Below, in pieces: positions 16,948 through 25,054 of a stretch of 61,855 nucleotides of DNA. A model generated the notes under the pieces. The model made no database searches. It had not been told where the DNA came from and was given only the letters and a program-made list of their open reading frames with translations. This DNA is from CAVRGQ01 sp963720785. Its GTDB lineage: Bacteria; Actinomycetota; Acidimicrobiia; IMCC26256; DASPTH01. The DNA lies in contig CAVRGQ010000002.1 of NCBI GenBank assembly GCA_963720785.1, forward strand, positions 1 through 61,855. The letters are read 5' to 3'. Position 1 is the stretch's first letter. The number at the start of each line of letters is the position of its first letter. Made by a program: the position numbers and the translations under genes.

Positions 16948-19614
16948 CTACTTCGCGGTGGCCCAGTTCGGCCCGAAGCCCACATCGACGGTGAGCGGCA
17001 CGCGGAGTTCGCACACGTGCTCCATCACCTCGCGGACGAGCGCCTCGGTGTCGGCGCGCTCGCCCTCGGGCACCTCGAGCACCAACTCGTCGTGCACGGT
17101 GAGCAGCATGCGGGCGCCGGAGTCGTGCTCGTCGAGCGCACGGTCGAGGTCGATCATCGCCAGTTTGAAGATGTCGGCGGCCGAGCCCTGCACCGGCGCG
17201 TTCTGCGCCATGCGCTCCCCCATCTGGCGGATGCGGAAGTTGTCGGACGCGAGCTCGCCGATCTGTCGGCGCCGGCCGAAGATCGTGGTGGTGTACCCGC
17301 GCTCCTTGGCCTCGCGGATCGTCTCGTCCATGAACGCCTTCACGTTCGGGAAGCCGTCGAAGTAGGCGTTCAGGATCTCGGCGGCTTCGCTCGTGGGGAT
17401 GCCGAGGCGCTGCCCGAGCCCGTAGGCCTCCATGCCGTAGGCGAGGCCGTAGTTGACGACCTTGGCGAAGCGCCGCTGCGCGTCGTCGACCTCGGCCTCC
17501 GGCACGTGGAACACCTTCGCCGCGGTTGCGGTGTGCACGTCGGCACCGCGGTCGAACGCGTCGACGAGCCCCGGGTCCTCGGCGAGGTGGGCGAGGACCC
17601 GCAGTTCGATCTGCGAGTAGTCGGCGGTGAGCAGCCCGCAGCCGTCGGCGGCGATGAACGCGCGCCGCATCTCGCGACCGTCGGCGGTGCGCACCGGCAC
17701 GTTCTGCAGGTTGGGCGCCTCGCTCGAGATGCGGCCGGTGGTGGTGTCGATCTGCTTGAACGTGGCGTGGATGCGACCGTCGGCGTGGATGAGCGGCGGC
17801 AGCGCGTCGGCGTAGGTGGAGCGCAGCTTCTCGACTTCGCGGTAGCGCAGGAGCTCCTCGACGATCGGGTGCTCGTCGGCCATCTTCTGCAGCGAGTCGG
17901 CGTCGGTCGACGGGCCGGTCTTCGTCTTCTTCACCGGCTGGAGGCCGAGCTTCTCGAAGAGGATGGTGCGCAGCTGCGGCGTGGAGTTGACGTTGAACTC
18001 CTCACCGGCGAGCGCGTGGATCCGCTTCACGTACATCTCGCACTGCTCCGCGAGGTCCTTGCGCAGGACGTCGAGGAACTCGCGATCGATGCGGATGCCG
18101 GCGTCCTCCATGCGGGCGAGCACCCGCACGAGCGGCAGCTCGAATCGCTGGTAGAGGTCGGTGAGCTCACGCGCGTCGAGCGCGGCCTGCAACTCGTCGG
18201 CGAGACGCAGCACCGCAACCGCCCGGCGACCGGTCTGCTCCACACCCAAGTCGCCGCTGAGGTCGAGCGTGCCGGGCTCCGCGTCGGGCGACTCCACCTC
18301 GAGGCCGAGGAAGCGCAGCGCGAGCGCGTCCAGGAGGTACTTCCCCTCGCCGGGGTCGAGCAGGTAGGCCATCAGCGCGGTGTCGTGGTGCAGCGTGCGC
18401 ACGTCGAGTCCGAGGCCGTGCATCAACTCCTTCGCGCGGTGCGCGACGAGTGGCGGGCCGTTCTCGGCCACCAGTGCGGCGAGGGCGTCGCGTACGCCGC
18501 TGTCGGCCAGCACGTCGCCGTCGACGTAGACCGCGCGGTTCTCGCCATCGTCACCTGCGGTCGCGAACGCGAGCGCGCGCAGCGGGCTGGTGACGGGCGC
18601 GCCGTCCCAGCGCGCTTCCATCGCGTAGGGCGAACCAGCGGCAGTGAGGCCCACCAGGAACTCGCGCACCGCGGCCGGGTCGCGCAGGGTCTCGGTGTCG
18701 ACGTCGAGCGACTCGGACTGCACGTCGTCGGCGGCGGCGGCATCGCCCACGGCCTCGAACAGTCGGGGCAGCAGCGTGCGGAACGCGAGCTGGTCGAAGA
18801 GGACCCGTACCTGCTCGCGGTCCCACGCACCCATGCGCAGCTCGCCCGGAGTGACGCCCACCTCGACGTCGCACTTGAGCTGCGACATCTGGCGGTTGAG
18901 GAACACCCGGTCGCGGAACTCGCCGAGGTTCTGACGCTGCTTGGGCGGCAGTTCGTCGAGGTGCTCGTAGATCCCCTCGAGGTTGCCGTACGCGTTGATG
19001 AGCTTCGCCGCGGTCTTCTCCCCGATGCCGGGCACACCCGGCAGGTTGTCGCTCGGGTCGCCGCGGAGTGCGGCGTACTCGGGGTACTGCGCGGGCGTGA
19101 CGCCGGTGCGCTCGAAGATGCCGGCCTCGTCGTAGAGCACGTAGTCGGACACCCCACGCCGGTTGTAGAGCACGCGGATGTGCGGGTCGCTGACGAGTTG
19201 GTACGAGTCGCGGTCGCCGGTGACGATGATGACGTCGCGTCCCTCGGCGGCCGCGAGCGTGGCCAGGGTCGCGATCACGTCGTCGGCCTCGACGCCCTCG
19301 ATCACCAACGACGGGATGTGCAGCGTGTCGACCACCTCGCGGATGAGCGGCAGCTGCGGCACGAAGATGTCGGGCGTCTCCTTGCGCGTGCCCTTGTACT
19401 CGGCGTCGAGGTCGTCGCGGAAGGTGCGACCCGGGTGGTCGAACACCACCGCGATGCCGTCGGGCTGCTCGTCGCCGAGCACCTTCACGAGCATCGACGT
19501 GAAGCCGTACACCGCGTTGGTGATGGTGCCGGCGGGGGTGGCGAGGTCGGTCGGCAGCGCGTAGAACGCGCGGAACGCCAACGACAGGCCGTCGATCAGG
19601 AGGAGTGAGCCCAC
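16948..19614 (-). CDS. polA: DNA polymerase I
   Basis: 888 residues, full family length. The 5' nuclease domain (1 to about 290) has LLLIDGLSLAFRAFYALP, GVEADDVIATLA and VTGDRDSYQLV. The central exonuclease-like domain (about 310-490) lacks the DxE proofreading motif (YAMEARWDG in its place). The polymerase domain has motif A DYSQIELRVLAH (from about 665), motif B RRFAKVVNYGLAYG (about 714-727) and motif C LTVHDELVLE (His-Asp-Glu near 841-843). Motif B has Tyr at the dideoxynucleotide-selectivity position, as in other actinobacterial PolA. The GTG start follows a TACGAT box by 6 bases. Confidence 0.97.
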   Translation of the reverse strand: MGSLLLIDGLSLAFRAFYALPTDLATPAGTITNAVYGFTSMLVKVLGDEQPDGIAVVFDHPGRTFRDDLDAEYKGTRKETPDIFVPQLPLIREVVDTLHIPSLVIEGVEADDVIATLATLAAAEGRDVIIVTGDRDSYQLVSDPHIRVLYNRRGVSDYVLYDEAGIFERTGVTPAQYPEYAALRGDPSDNLPGVPGIGEKTAAKLINAYGNLEGIYEHLDELPPKQRQNLGEFRDRVFLNRQMSQLKCDVEVGVTPGELRMGAWDREQVRVLFDQLAFRTLLPRLFEAVGDAAAADDVQSESLDVDTETLRDPAAVREFLVGLTAAGSPYAMEARWDGAPVTSPLRALAFATAGDDGENRAVYVDGDVLADSGVRDALAALVAENGPPLVAHRAKELMHGLGLDVRTLHHDTALMAYLLDPGEGKYLLDALALRFLGLEVESPDAEPGTLDLSGDLGVEQTGRRAVAVLRLADELQAALDARELTDLYQRFELPLVRVLARMEDAGIRIDREFLDVLRKDLAEQCEMYVKRIHALAGEEFNVNSTPQLRTILFEKLGLQPVKKTKTGPSTDADSLQKMADEHPIVEELLRYREVEKLRSTYADALPPLIHADGRIHATFKQIDTTTGRISSEAPNLQNVPVRTADGREMRRAFIAADGCGLLTADYSQIELRVLAHLAEDPGLVDAFDRGADVHTATAAKVFHVPEAEVDDAQRRFAKVVNYGLAYGMEAYGLGQRLGIPTSEAAEILNAYFDGFPNVKAFMDETIREAKERGYTTTIFGRRRQIGELASDNFRIRQMGERMAQNAPVQGSAADIFKLAMIDLDRALDEHDSGARMLLTVHDELVLEVPEGERADTEALVREVMEHVCELRVPLTVDVGFGPNWATAK

Positions 19615-19620
19615 GCCCGG

Positions 19621-19626
19621 ATCGTA
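19621..19626 (-). promoter_or_regulatory. -10 box TACGAT of polA, leaderless start
   Basis: On the minus strand TACGAT, then CCGGGC, then the GTG at 19614. No Shine-Dalgarno is present, so transcription probably starts at the start codon. Confidence 0.6.
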
Positions 19627-19660
19627 GGCGGGCAGGTCGGGGGTGGACCGGCGAACCGGG

Positions 19661-20254
19661 CTACGGCGTGAGGGCGCCGTCGAGCACCTGCTGCGCGATC
19701 TCGTCGATGCGCACGCGGTTCGTCATCGCGGACTGCTGCAGGAACCGCCAGGCGTCCTGCTCCGCCATCTCGTGGTCGTCCATCAGCTTGCCCTTGGCGC
19801 GGTCGATGACCTTGCGGGCTTCGAGCCGCCCCTGGAGGTCCTCGACCTCCCGCTCGAGCGACGTGAGCTCGGCGAAACGCCCGAGCGCGACCTCGATCGC
19901 GGGGATGAGGTCGCTCTTCTGGAACGGCTTCACCAGGTAGGCGAGGGCGCCGGCGTCGCGCGCCTGCTCGACCAGCTCGCGCTGCGAGAACGCGGTGACC
20001 ATGAGCACGGCCGAGAGCCGTTCGCCCGCGATCTGCCGCGCCGCGGAGAGGCCGTCGAGGCCCGGCATCTTGATGTCGAGGATCACGAGCTCTGGACGCA
20101 GGCGTCGGACGAGCTCGACGGCCTCGTCGCCGCGGCCGGTCTCGCCGACGACGTCGTAACCCTCCTCCTGGAGGAGCTCCTTGAGGTCGAGGCGGATGAT
20201 GGCCTCGTCCTCGGCGATGACGACCCTCGTGGGGCTGGTGGAATCTGCGGGCAC
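19661..20254 (-). CDS. ANTAR-domain response regulator
   Basis: 197 residues. The receiver domain (about 8-125) has VVIAEDEAIIRLDL (acidic pocket), phospho-acceptor Asp in LVILDIKMPGLDG, Thr in VMVTAFS and Lys in YLVKPF. After a coiled linker (SLEREVEDLQGRLEARKVIDRAKG) comes the C-terminal ANTAR RNA-binding domain (KGKLMDDHEMAEQDAWRFLQQSAM). ANTAR regulators are known to bind paired RNA hairpins and cause antitermination; targets here are unknown. GGAG lies 7 bases before the GTG. A coiled-coil gene lies 14 bases upstream on the same strand. Confidence 0.93.
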   Translation of the reverse strand: MPADSTSPTRVVIAEDEAIIRLDLKELLQEEGYDVVGETGRGDEAVELVRRLRPELVILDIKMPGLDGLSAARQIAGERLSAVLMVTAFSQRELVEQARDAGALAYLVKPFQKSDLIPAIEVALGRFAELTSLEREVEDLQGRLEARKVIDRAKGKLMDDHEMAEQDAWRFLQQSAMTNRVRIDEIAQQVLDGALTP

Positions 20255-20268
20255 AAAGGGCTCCGGGA

Positions 20269-20568
20269 TCAGCGAGCGGACAGTTCGGCGGAGATGCGGT
20301 CGAGGAGCTGATCCTGCTCGTGGACGAGCTCGCGCACCGTGACCCGCAGGGAGTCGCGGTGGCGGGCGAGCGCGTCCGCGTGGCGCCGGGCGTCGCGGGC
20401 CTCGACATCGGCCAGAGGTGTTTCCGCGACGAGCGCGCGCATGCGCTGACGCTCGGCCTCCTCCTCGAGGAAGAGGCTTTGCTCCTCGGTGACCGCGAGC
20501 TCCGCACGGATGCGCTTGAGGCGCTCGCTGACGTCGACCAGGCGCCGTTGCAGGATCGACTGGGGCAT
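20269..20568 (-). CDS. Small coiled-coil protein
   Basis: A 99-residue, highly charged, almost wholly helical protein (MPQSILQRRLVDVSERLKRIRAEL ... QLLDRISAELSAR), likely one long coiled coil. Unknown function. It precedes the ANTAR regulator by 14 bases and is likely in the same operon, so it may act with it. No clear Shine-Dalgarno before the ATG. Confidence 0.65.
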   Translation of the reverse strand: MPQSILQRRLVDVSERLKRIRAELAVTEEQSLFLEEEAERQRMRALVAETPLADVEARDARRHADALARHRDSLRVTVRELVHEQDQLLDRISAELSAR

Positions 20569-20617
20569 GAGGGAGCATTCTAAAGCGATCCGCGCTCCCG
20601 GCCGATCCTCCTGAGTG

Positions 20618-21719
20618 GTGAAACGTTCTCCCGCCGCTCTCGCGGTCCTCCTGGCCTGGGTCCTCACCTGGGCATTCGTGGTCGCGGCGCCGCCCGCCGG
20701 CGCCGACGACTCCCGTCCCCAGGACGCCGGGACGCACGAAACCGCCCGCGATGCGCTCACCCTCGCCCGCCAGCGGCTCGACGACGCCCGGGCCCAGGCC
20801 ACCGCGATCGCCGAGAAGGTCGAGCGCGGCGCAGAGCGAGCAGACCCGCCTGCAGGCCCAGATCGACGATGCCAAGCGCCGGATCCCGGAGTTGCGGGCC
20901 CACGCCGACCAGCTCAAGGCCGTCGTCAAGCAACGGGCCGCGGAGCTCTACGTGCGCAACGGATCCGCCAGCCCGCTCGAGTCGACGCTCGCGGCGGAGA
21001 GCGCGCAGGACGGCATGCTCGCCGCCCACCTGACCGACACGATCGGCCGTCACGACCTCGACCTCGCCGGCGAACTGCGCGCCACCGCGGCCGATCTCGC
21101 CCAGCAGGAGCAGCAACTCGAGGCGCGCAACGGTGACCTGCAAAAGGTGATCGCCCGTCTCGCCCCGCTCGACGAGCTGCTGCAGCGGCGCCTCTTCGTG
21201 GCGTCCGTCGCCTTCCAGAAGGTGCAGGACCTGACCCGCACCCCCACCAAGGCGGGCACCGACGTCGCCACCGGCGCCAGCGCCTGCCCCGTCGCCGGGA
21301 TCTCGGTGTTCACGGACGACTTCGGTGAGCCGCGTCCTGGTGGGGTGCACCCCGGCATCGACATGTCGGCGTTGCCCGAGACCCCGGTGGTCGCGGTGGT
21401 CGCGGGGTTCATGCGCCACGACGTCGGCGGTGACGGCGGCAACGGTGCGTTGCTGGTGGGCCTCGACGGAGTCACCTACTACTACGCCCACTTCTCGCAC
21501 TACGAGGGCGTCGACCGCCTCGTCCTGCCCGGCGACCTCATCGGGTACGTGGGATCGACCGGCAACGCGACCGGTCCGCACCTGCACTTCGAGATCCGGC
21601 CGGCCGGCAGCCTGCCCGTGGATCCGTTCGCAACGTTGCTCGCCCTGTGCTCCGGCGATCCGCAGCTGCCGAACCCCCTCCCGAACGCGCTTCCCGACTC
21701 GCCGGTGCCCGCCCCGTAA
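20618..21719 (+). CDS. Secreted M23 metallopeptidase with coiled-coil, one frameshift
   Basis: A signal peptide (VKRSPAALAVLLAWVLTWAFVVAAPPAGA) precedes a long coiled coil (about 40-200), as in EnvC/NlpD-like cell-wall hydrolase regulators. The C-terminal M23 domain has HPGIDMSA (zinc ligands H-x3-D) and GPHLHFEIRPAG (second zinc His in HLH), so it can be an active peptidoglycan endopeptidase. The frame breaks at about 20828-20829: one extra g after EKVER, resuming as AQSEQTRLQAQ. A GTG at 20615 is an equal alternative start. Corrected length is about 366 residues. Confidence 0.88.
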
Positions 21720-21731
21720 GATCGGCGCCGA

Positions 21732-21818
21732 GCCCGGGTGGCGCAATCGGCTGACGCGGTCGACTCAAAATCGACTGCCCGCAAGGGCATGCGGGTTCGA
21801 ATCCCGCTCCGGGCACCA
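21732..21818 (+). tRNA. tRNA-Leu (anticodon CAA)
   Basis: An 87-base type II tRNA with an encoded CCA end. The acceptor stem GCCCGGG pairs with TCCGGGC (one G-T wobble). The anticodon stem is GTCGA/TCGAC with loop CTCAAAA, giving CAA (reads UUG). A long variable arm TGCCC-GCAA-GGGCA is followed by the T arm GCGGG-TTCGAAT-CCCGC. Confidence 0.97.
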
Positions 21819-21844
21819 CACTCCGACAGTCCCTGGGGGGAGCA

Positions 21845-22837
21845 ATGAGGGCGTGGCAGGTCTTCCGCACCGGTGAGCCGCGCGACGCGCTCCGCCGCAC
21901 CGACCTTCCCGTTCCCGATCCGGGTCCGGGCGAGGTGCGCATCCGCGTCGGAGCGGCGGCGGTCGGGATGCCCGACGTGTTCATGTGCCGCGATTCCTAC
22001 GCGCTGCGCCCGCCGGTGCCCTTCGTCGCCGGCCAGGAGGTGTGCGGCACCGTCGACGCCGTGGGCCCCGGCGTGGATCCGGAGCTCGTCGGGACGCGCG
22101 CGATGTCGGTGACCAACTTCTACGTGGGGCACGGTGGCTTCGCCGAGTTCACCCTCGCGAACGCGCCGGGCGTCTTCCGCGTGCCCGACGACATGAGCGA
22201 CGCGGATGCCGCTTCGTTCCGCATCGGATTCTCCACCGCGTGGATCGGCCTCGTGCGGCGCGGCCACCTACAGCCGGGCGAGCACCTCGTGGTGCTCGGC
22301 GCCGCCGGCGGATCGGGCGCAACTGCCGTGCAGCTCGGCAAGGCGCTCGGCGCGCACGTCACTGCCGTGGCCGCCGGCACCGACAAGTTGGCGTTCTGCG
22401 CCCGCATGGGCGCCGACGCCACCGTCGACCGCACCGCCCCGGGAGGGAGCGGCGACGTGGTCGACGCGATCCGCGAGGCGACCGGCGGTCACGGCGCCGA
22501 CGTGATCTACGACCCGGTGGGCGGCGAGCTCGCGAACCGGTCGGCGCGCACATTGGCGCGCGACGGGCGACTGCTGGTCGTCGGGTACGCGAGCGGAAGT
22601 TGGGTCGACGTCTCCGCCTACGACCTCTTGCGCGCGAACGCGTCGCTCGTGGGCGTGTACGCGGGCAGCTACACCCGGGAGGAGAACGAGACCGACCACG
22701 AGGCGCTGCTCGCGCTCGCGGCCGACGGGAAGCTCGAGTCGTTCGCAACGGTGGTGCCGTTCGCGGATCTCCCCGAGGCGCTCACCGTGGTGGGCGACGG
22801 CACCGCGATCGGGAAAATGGTCGTGCAGGTCGCCTGA
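21845..22837 (+). CDS. NADPH:quinone reductase-like MDR oxidoreductase
   Basis: 330 residues of the medium-chain dehydrogenase/reductase superfamily, quinone oxidoreductase branch. The GroES-like N-terminal domain (PGPGEVRIRVGAAAVGMPDVFM, PFVAGQEVCGTVDAVGPGV) lacks the structural zinc Cys cluster. The Rossmann part has HLVVLGAAGGSGATAVQLGKALG (about 143-165) and ADVIYDPVGGEL. It likely reduces quinones or enones using NADPH; the substrate is unknown. GGGGGGAG is a good ribosome site. It is followed by a hairpin spanning its stop codon. Confidence 0.88.
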   Translation: MRAWQVFRTGEPRDALRRTDLPVPDPGPGEVRIRVGAAAVGMPDVFMCRDSYALRPPVPFVAGQEVCGTVDAVGPGVDPELVGTRAMSVTNFYVGHGGFAEFTLANAPGVFRVPDDMSDADAASFRIGFSTAWIGLVRRGHLQPGEHLVVLGAAGGSGATAVQLGKALGAHVTAVAAGTDKLAFCARMGADATVDRTAPGGSGDVVDAIREATGGHGADVIYDPVGGELANRSARTLARDGRLLVVGYASGSWVDVSAYDLLRANASLVGVYAGSYTREENETDHEALLALAADGKLESFATVVPFADLPEALTVVGDGTAIGKMVVQVA

Positions 22838-22858
22838 GGCGACCCGGATCCGATCCGG
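22829..22858. terminator. Paired hairpins at the quinone reductase stop
   Basis: GTCGCC (22829-22834) and GGCGAC (22838-22843) flank the TGA stop. Directly after, CCGGATC (22844-22850) and GATCCGG (22852-22858) form a second dyad. They sit between convergent genes and could end transcription from both sides; loops are short, so this is tentative. Confidence 0.4.
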
Positions 22859-22873
22859 CGGGCGACGTGGCGG

Positions 22874-23329
22874 TCAGAGACCGAGGGTCGACTGCACACC
22901 GGTGCTGTGCTCGATCGCGCGCATGCGTGCGCCGACGACGGCGAGCAACTTCGGGGCCACCTCGGGCATCGCCATCGACAGCATCTCGTTGAAGTCGTCA
23001 CGCGAGAGCACGAGCAACTGCATCGGTGAGGTCGCGACCACGGTCGCCACGCGCTCGGCGCCGTCGATCAGCGCCATCTCGCCGAAGAAGCCGCCGGCGC
23101 CGATGGTGCCGACCTTCTTGCCCTCGACGCTGGCCACGGCGTCGCCCTCGACGACCACGAAGAACTCGGTCCCGGGTTCACCCTCACGGGTGACCTCGGT
23201 GCCCGCCGCGATCGAACGCGGGACGGCCAAAGTGGCGATGCGCTCGACCTCGACCTCGGAGCAACCGTTGAACAGCCAGACGCCCTGCAGCAGCTGGACG
23301 CGGACGTCGAGGTCGTGGCCGAAGCTCAC
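22874..23329 (-). CDS. Single-domain cyclic-nucleotide-binding protein
   Basis: 151 residues: one CNB (CAP-type) beta-roll domain and no DNA-binding domain. The binding cassette is kept: FFGEMALIDGAERVATVVA, with the Glu that contacts the ribose and the Arg that contacts the cyclic phosphate (about residues 80-95). EGEPGTEFFVVVEGDA is the usual beta-roll front. Its GTG overlaps the upstream stop (GTGA), making it the last gene of the operon cyclase - FecR - LAFTG protein - CNB. It is thus a candidate receptor for the cAMP made by the first gene (inference). Confidence 0.88.
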   Translation of the reverse strand: MSFGHDLDVRVQLLQGVWLFNGCSEVEVERIATLAVPRSIAAGTEVTREGEPGTEFFVVVEGDAVASVEGKKVGTIGAGGFFGEMALIDGAERVATVVATSPMQLLVLSRDDFNEMLSMAMPEVAPKLLAVVGARMRAIEHSTGVQSTLGL

Positions 23330-24408
23330 GACCGTCCGAGGCCGTTGGCGACGGCGTGGACCTGACGGCGACGGCGACGGGTGGCGAGCAGCAGCACGAG
23401 TCCGGCGATCACGGCGGAGATCCCGACGAGCACGATCGTGGACGTGTGCGACGACGAACCGGTGAAGGCCAGCTGACCGGCGACGTCGATCGTGAAGGTG
23501 CTCACGCAGGTGGCGCCCTGGATGGTGACCTCGTGCGTCCCCGTCTTGGTACCGGCAGGCACGTTCACCGAGCCGGAGAAGTCGCCGGTCTGGCCGGCGT
23601 TGACCGTGCCGATCGGCGTGCCGTCGAAGTACACGGTGAGCGGCTCGTTCGCGGCGCACCCGGTGCCGCGGAACACGACCTCACCCGCCACGGTCGGCGG
23701 TTCGACGACGATGCCGCCCGTCACCGGGTAGCCGTTGGCGTCGACGGTGTTGCCCGGGCTGGTGATGATGTTCGGACCGCCGGTGCCACCGCCCGTGCCG
23801 CCACCGGTGTTGTCGGCGGGGCGGTCGACGATCGCGCCGGCGACACCGTCGAGCTCGGTGAGCCCCTTGCCGATGCCGGCCGCGAGGTCCTGCTTCAGGT
23901 TCTCGGTGATGTACTGGTCCTGGAGCATCTGCTCGTAGGTGAGCCGACCGACGTCACCGATGTTGCCGTCGGCGACGGGCACGTTCTCACCGGGCACGAG
24001 CAGTTGCTGGCCGCGCCGCTTGACCGTGACCGTCTTCTCGGCCTTGCCGCCCACCGGCCCGACCTCGTAGACGCGCTGGTCTCCGGTGCTCTTCGACTCG
24101 ACGAGCGTGGAGCACCACTTGCCCTCGTCGCGCGGGAGGGTCGCGAGGTCGCACGGGCCGGCGTACTGCTCGCCCAGCGACTCGACGTACTTCCCGACCG
24201 TGACCTCCGCCCCGACCGGCGTGTACACGACCCGCTCCGCCTCCGCGCCCTTCACCGACGGCTTCGGCTTCGAGGAAGAGCTCGAGCTGTTGTCGCAGCT
24301 GACTGCGATCACGCTGAGCGCGAGCAGGGCCACCGCGACAGCAGCGAAGCGGGTAACCCTTCCTCTCGGTTCGGCCTGCCGGTGCATCCGGCGACGGAGC
24401 GTGGTCAT
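23326..24408 (-). CDS. Surface protein with C-terminal LAFTG sorting signal
   Basis: 360 residues. The N-terminus has an Arg-rich region, a hydrophobic core and AVSC followed by DNSSSSSS, which resembles a lipobox with an unusual -3 residue. Middle: an unknown domain (about 60-190), a Gly/Thr-rich linker (NTGGGTGGGTGG) and a beta-sandwich-like part (about 235-320). C-terminus: LAFTG, a membrane helix (STIVLVGISAVIAGLVLLLA) and a TRRRRRQ charged tail, i.e. a complete sortase sorting signal of the LAxTG (class E) kind. No sortase gene is in the window. It starts 4 bases after the FecR gene. Confidence 0.8.
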   Translation of the reverse strand: MTTLRRRMHRQAEPRGRVTRFAAVAVALLALSVIAVSCDNSSSSSSKPKPSVKGAEAERVVYTPVGAEVTVGKYVESLGEQYAGPCDLATLPRDEGKWCSTLVESKSTGDQRVYEVGPVGGKAEKTVTVKRRGQQLLVPGENVPVADGNIGDVGRLTYEQMLQDQYITENLKQDLAAGIGKGLTELDGVAGAIVDRPADNTGGGTGGGTGGPNIITSPGNTVDANGYPVTGGIVVEPPTVAGEVVFRGTGCAANEPLTVYFDGTPIGTVNAGQTGDFSGSVNVPAGTKTGTHEVTIQGATCVSTFTIDVAGQLAFTGSSSHTSTIVLVGISAVIAGLVLLLATRRRRRQVHAVANGLGRS

Positions 24409-24412
24409 GTGC

Positions 24413-25054
24413 CTAGTTGGCGTCCGTCGCGCTCGCGAGGTCCCAGGCGTCGCTGGTGACGTTGATGTTGTCGACGACGGCCTGGACCGTGCAGCTCGCG
24501 GTCTTGTTGGTGGGGTCGGTGTTGGGCACGCACTTCACGACGAAGGCCGTGCCCTCCACGGCCGCGGTGGTGCCCCCGGCCTTCACCGAGAACTCACCGG
24601 TCTCCGAGACCTTGGCCGCACGGTTCCACGTCTCGCCGACCGACAGGGTGCCCTGGGTCTGGCGACCGCCCTTGTCGTTGGTGAGCTTGGTGAGCGTGAA
24701 GATCGTCGCCGGGCTCAGCCGCGTGAGCGAGCCATCGGTGTAGTCGATCTCCGCGGTACCGGAAATGTCGGTCTTGATGCTGTCGCCCTGGACGAGCGCC
24801 TGACCGTCCTTCGCCGCCGTGTAGTCGGAGGCGCCTTTCTTCTTGACGGTCACGCCGTCGTCGGTGATCTTCAGCGTGGCGAGCGCCTTGTCGCTGCTCT
24901 TGGCCGCGACTTTCGCGCCGGCGGGCGCACCCACCGCCAACAACGTTGCCACGCTCAGTGCCGCCACGATCAGAATCCTACACAAACCACCACGCTGCGT
25001 GGCAAGTCGTGCACGGCCCTGCTTGACCTCGATACGCCCCACGCCTGAATTCAC
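24413..25054 (-). CDS. FecR-domain secreted or membrane-anchored protein
   Basis: 213 residues. One hydrophobic segment (CRILIVAALSVATLLAVGAPAGA, about 24-46) acts as a signal peptide or anchor. The FecR domain (about 60-190) shows the core pattern DGQALVQGDSIKTDISGTAEIDYTDGSLTRL, ... QGTLSVGETW and FSVKAGGTTAAVEGTAFVV. FecR domains are known envelope sensing or regulatory modules, but here there is no sigma factor partner; the neighbours are an adenylate cyclase and a surface protein. The ATG overlaps the cyclase stop (ATGA). Confidence 0.88.
   Translation of the reverse strand: MNSGVGRIEVKQGRARLATQRGGLCRILIVAALSVATLLAVGAPAGAKVAAKSSDKALATLKITDDGVTVKKKGASDYTAAKDGQALVQGDSIKTDISGTAEIDYTDGSLTRLSPATIFTLTKLTNDKGGRQTQGTLSVGETWNRAAKVSETGEFSVKAGGTTAAVEGTAFVVKCVPNTDPTNKTASCTVQAVVDNINVTSDAWDLASATDAN

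Noticed and set aside
16900..19608. Very long open frame opposite polA (about 900 codons)
   Set aside because: It is the antisense shadow of a clear polA. The protein is Val/Glu/Arg/His-rich without domains, typical of high-GC complementary frames.
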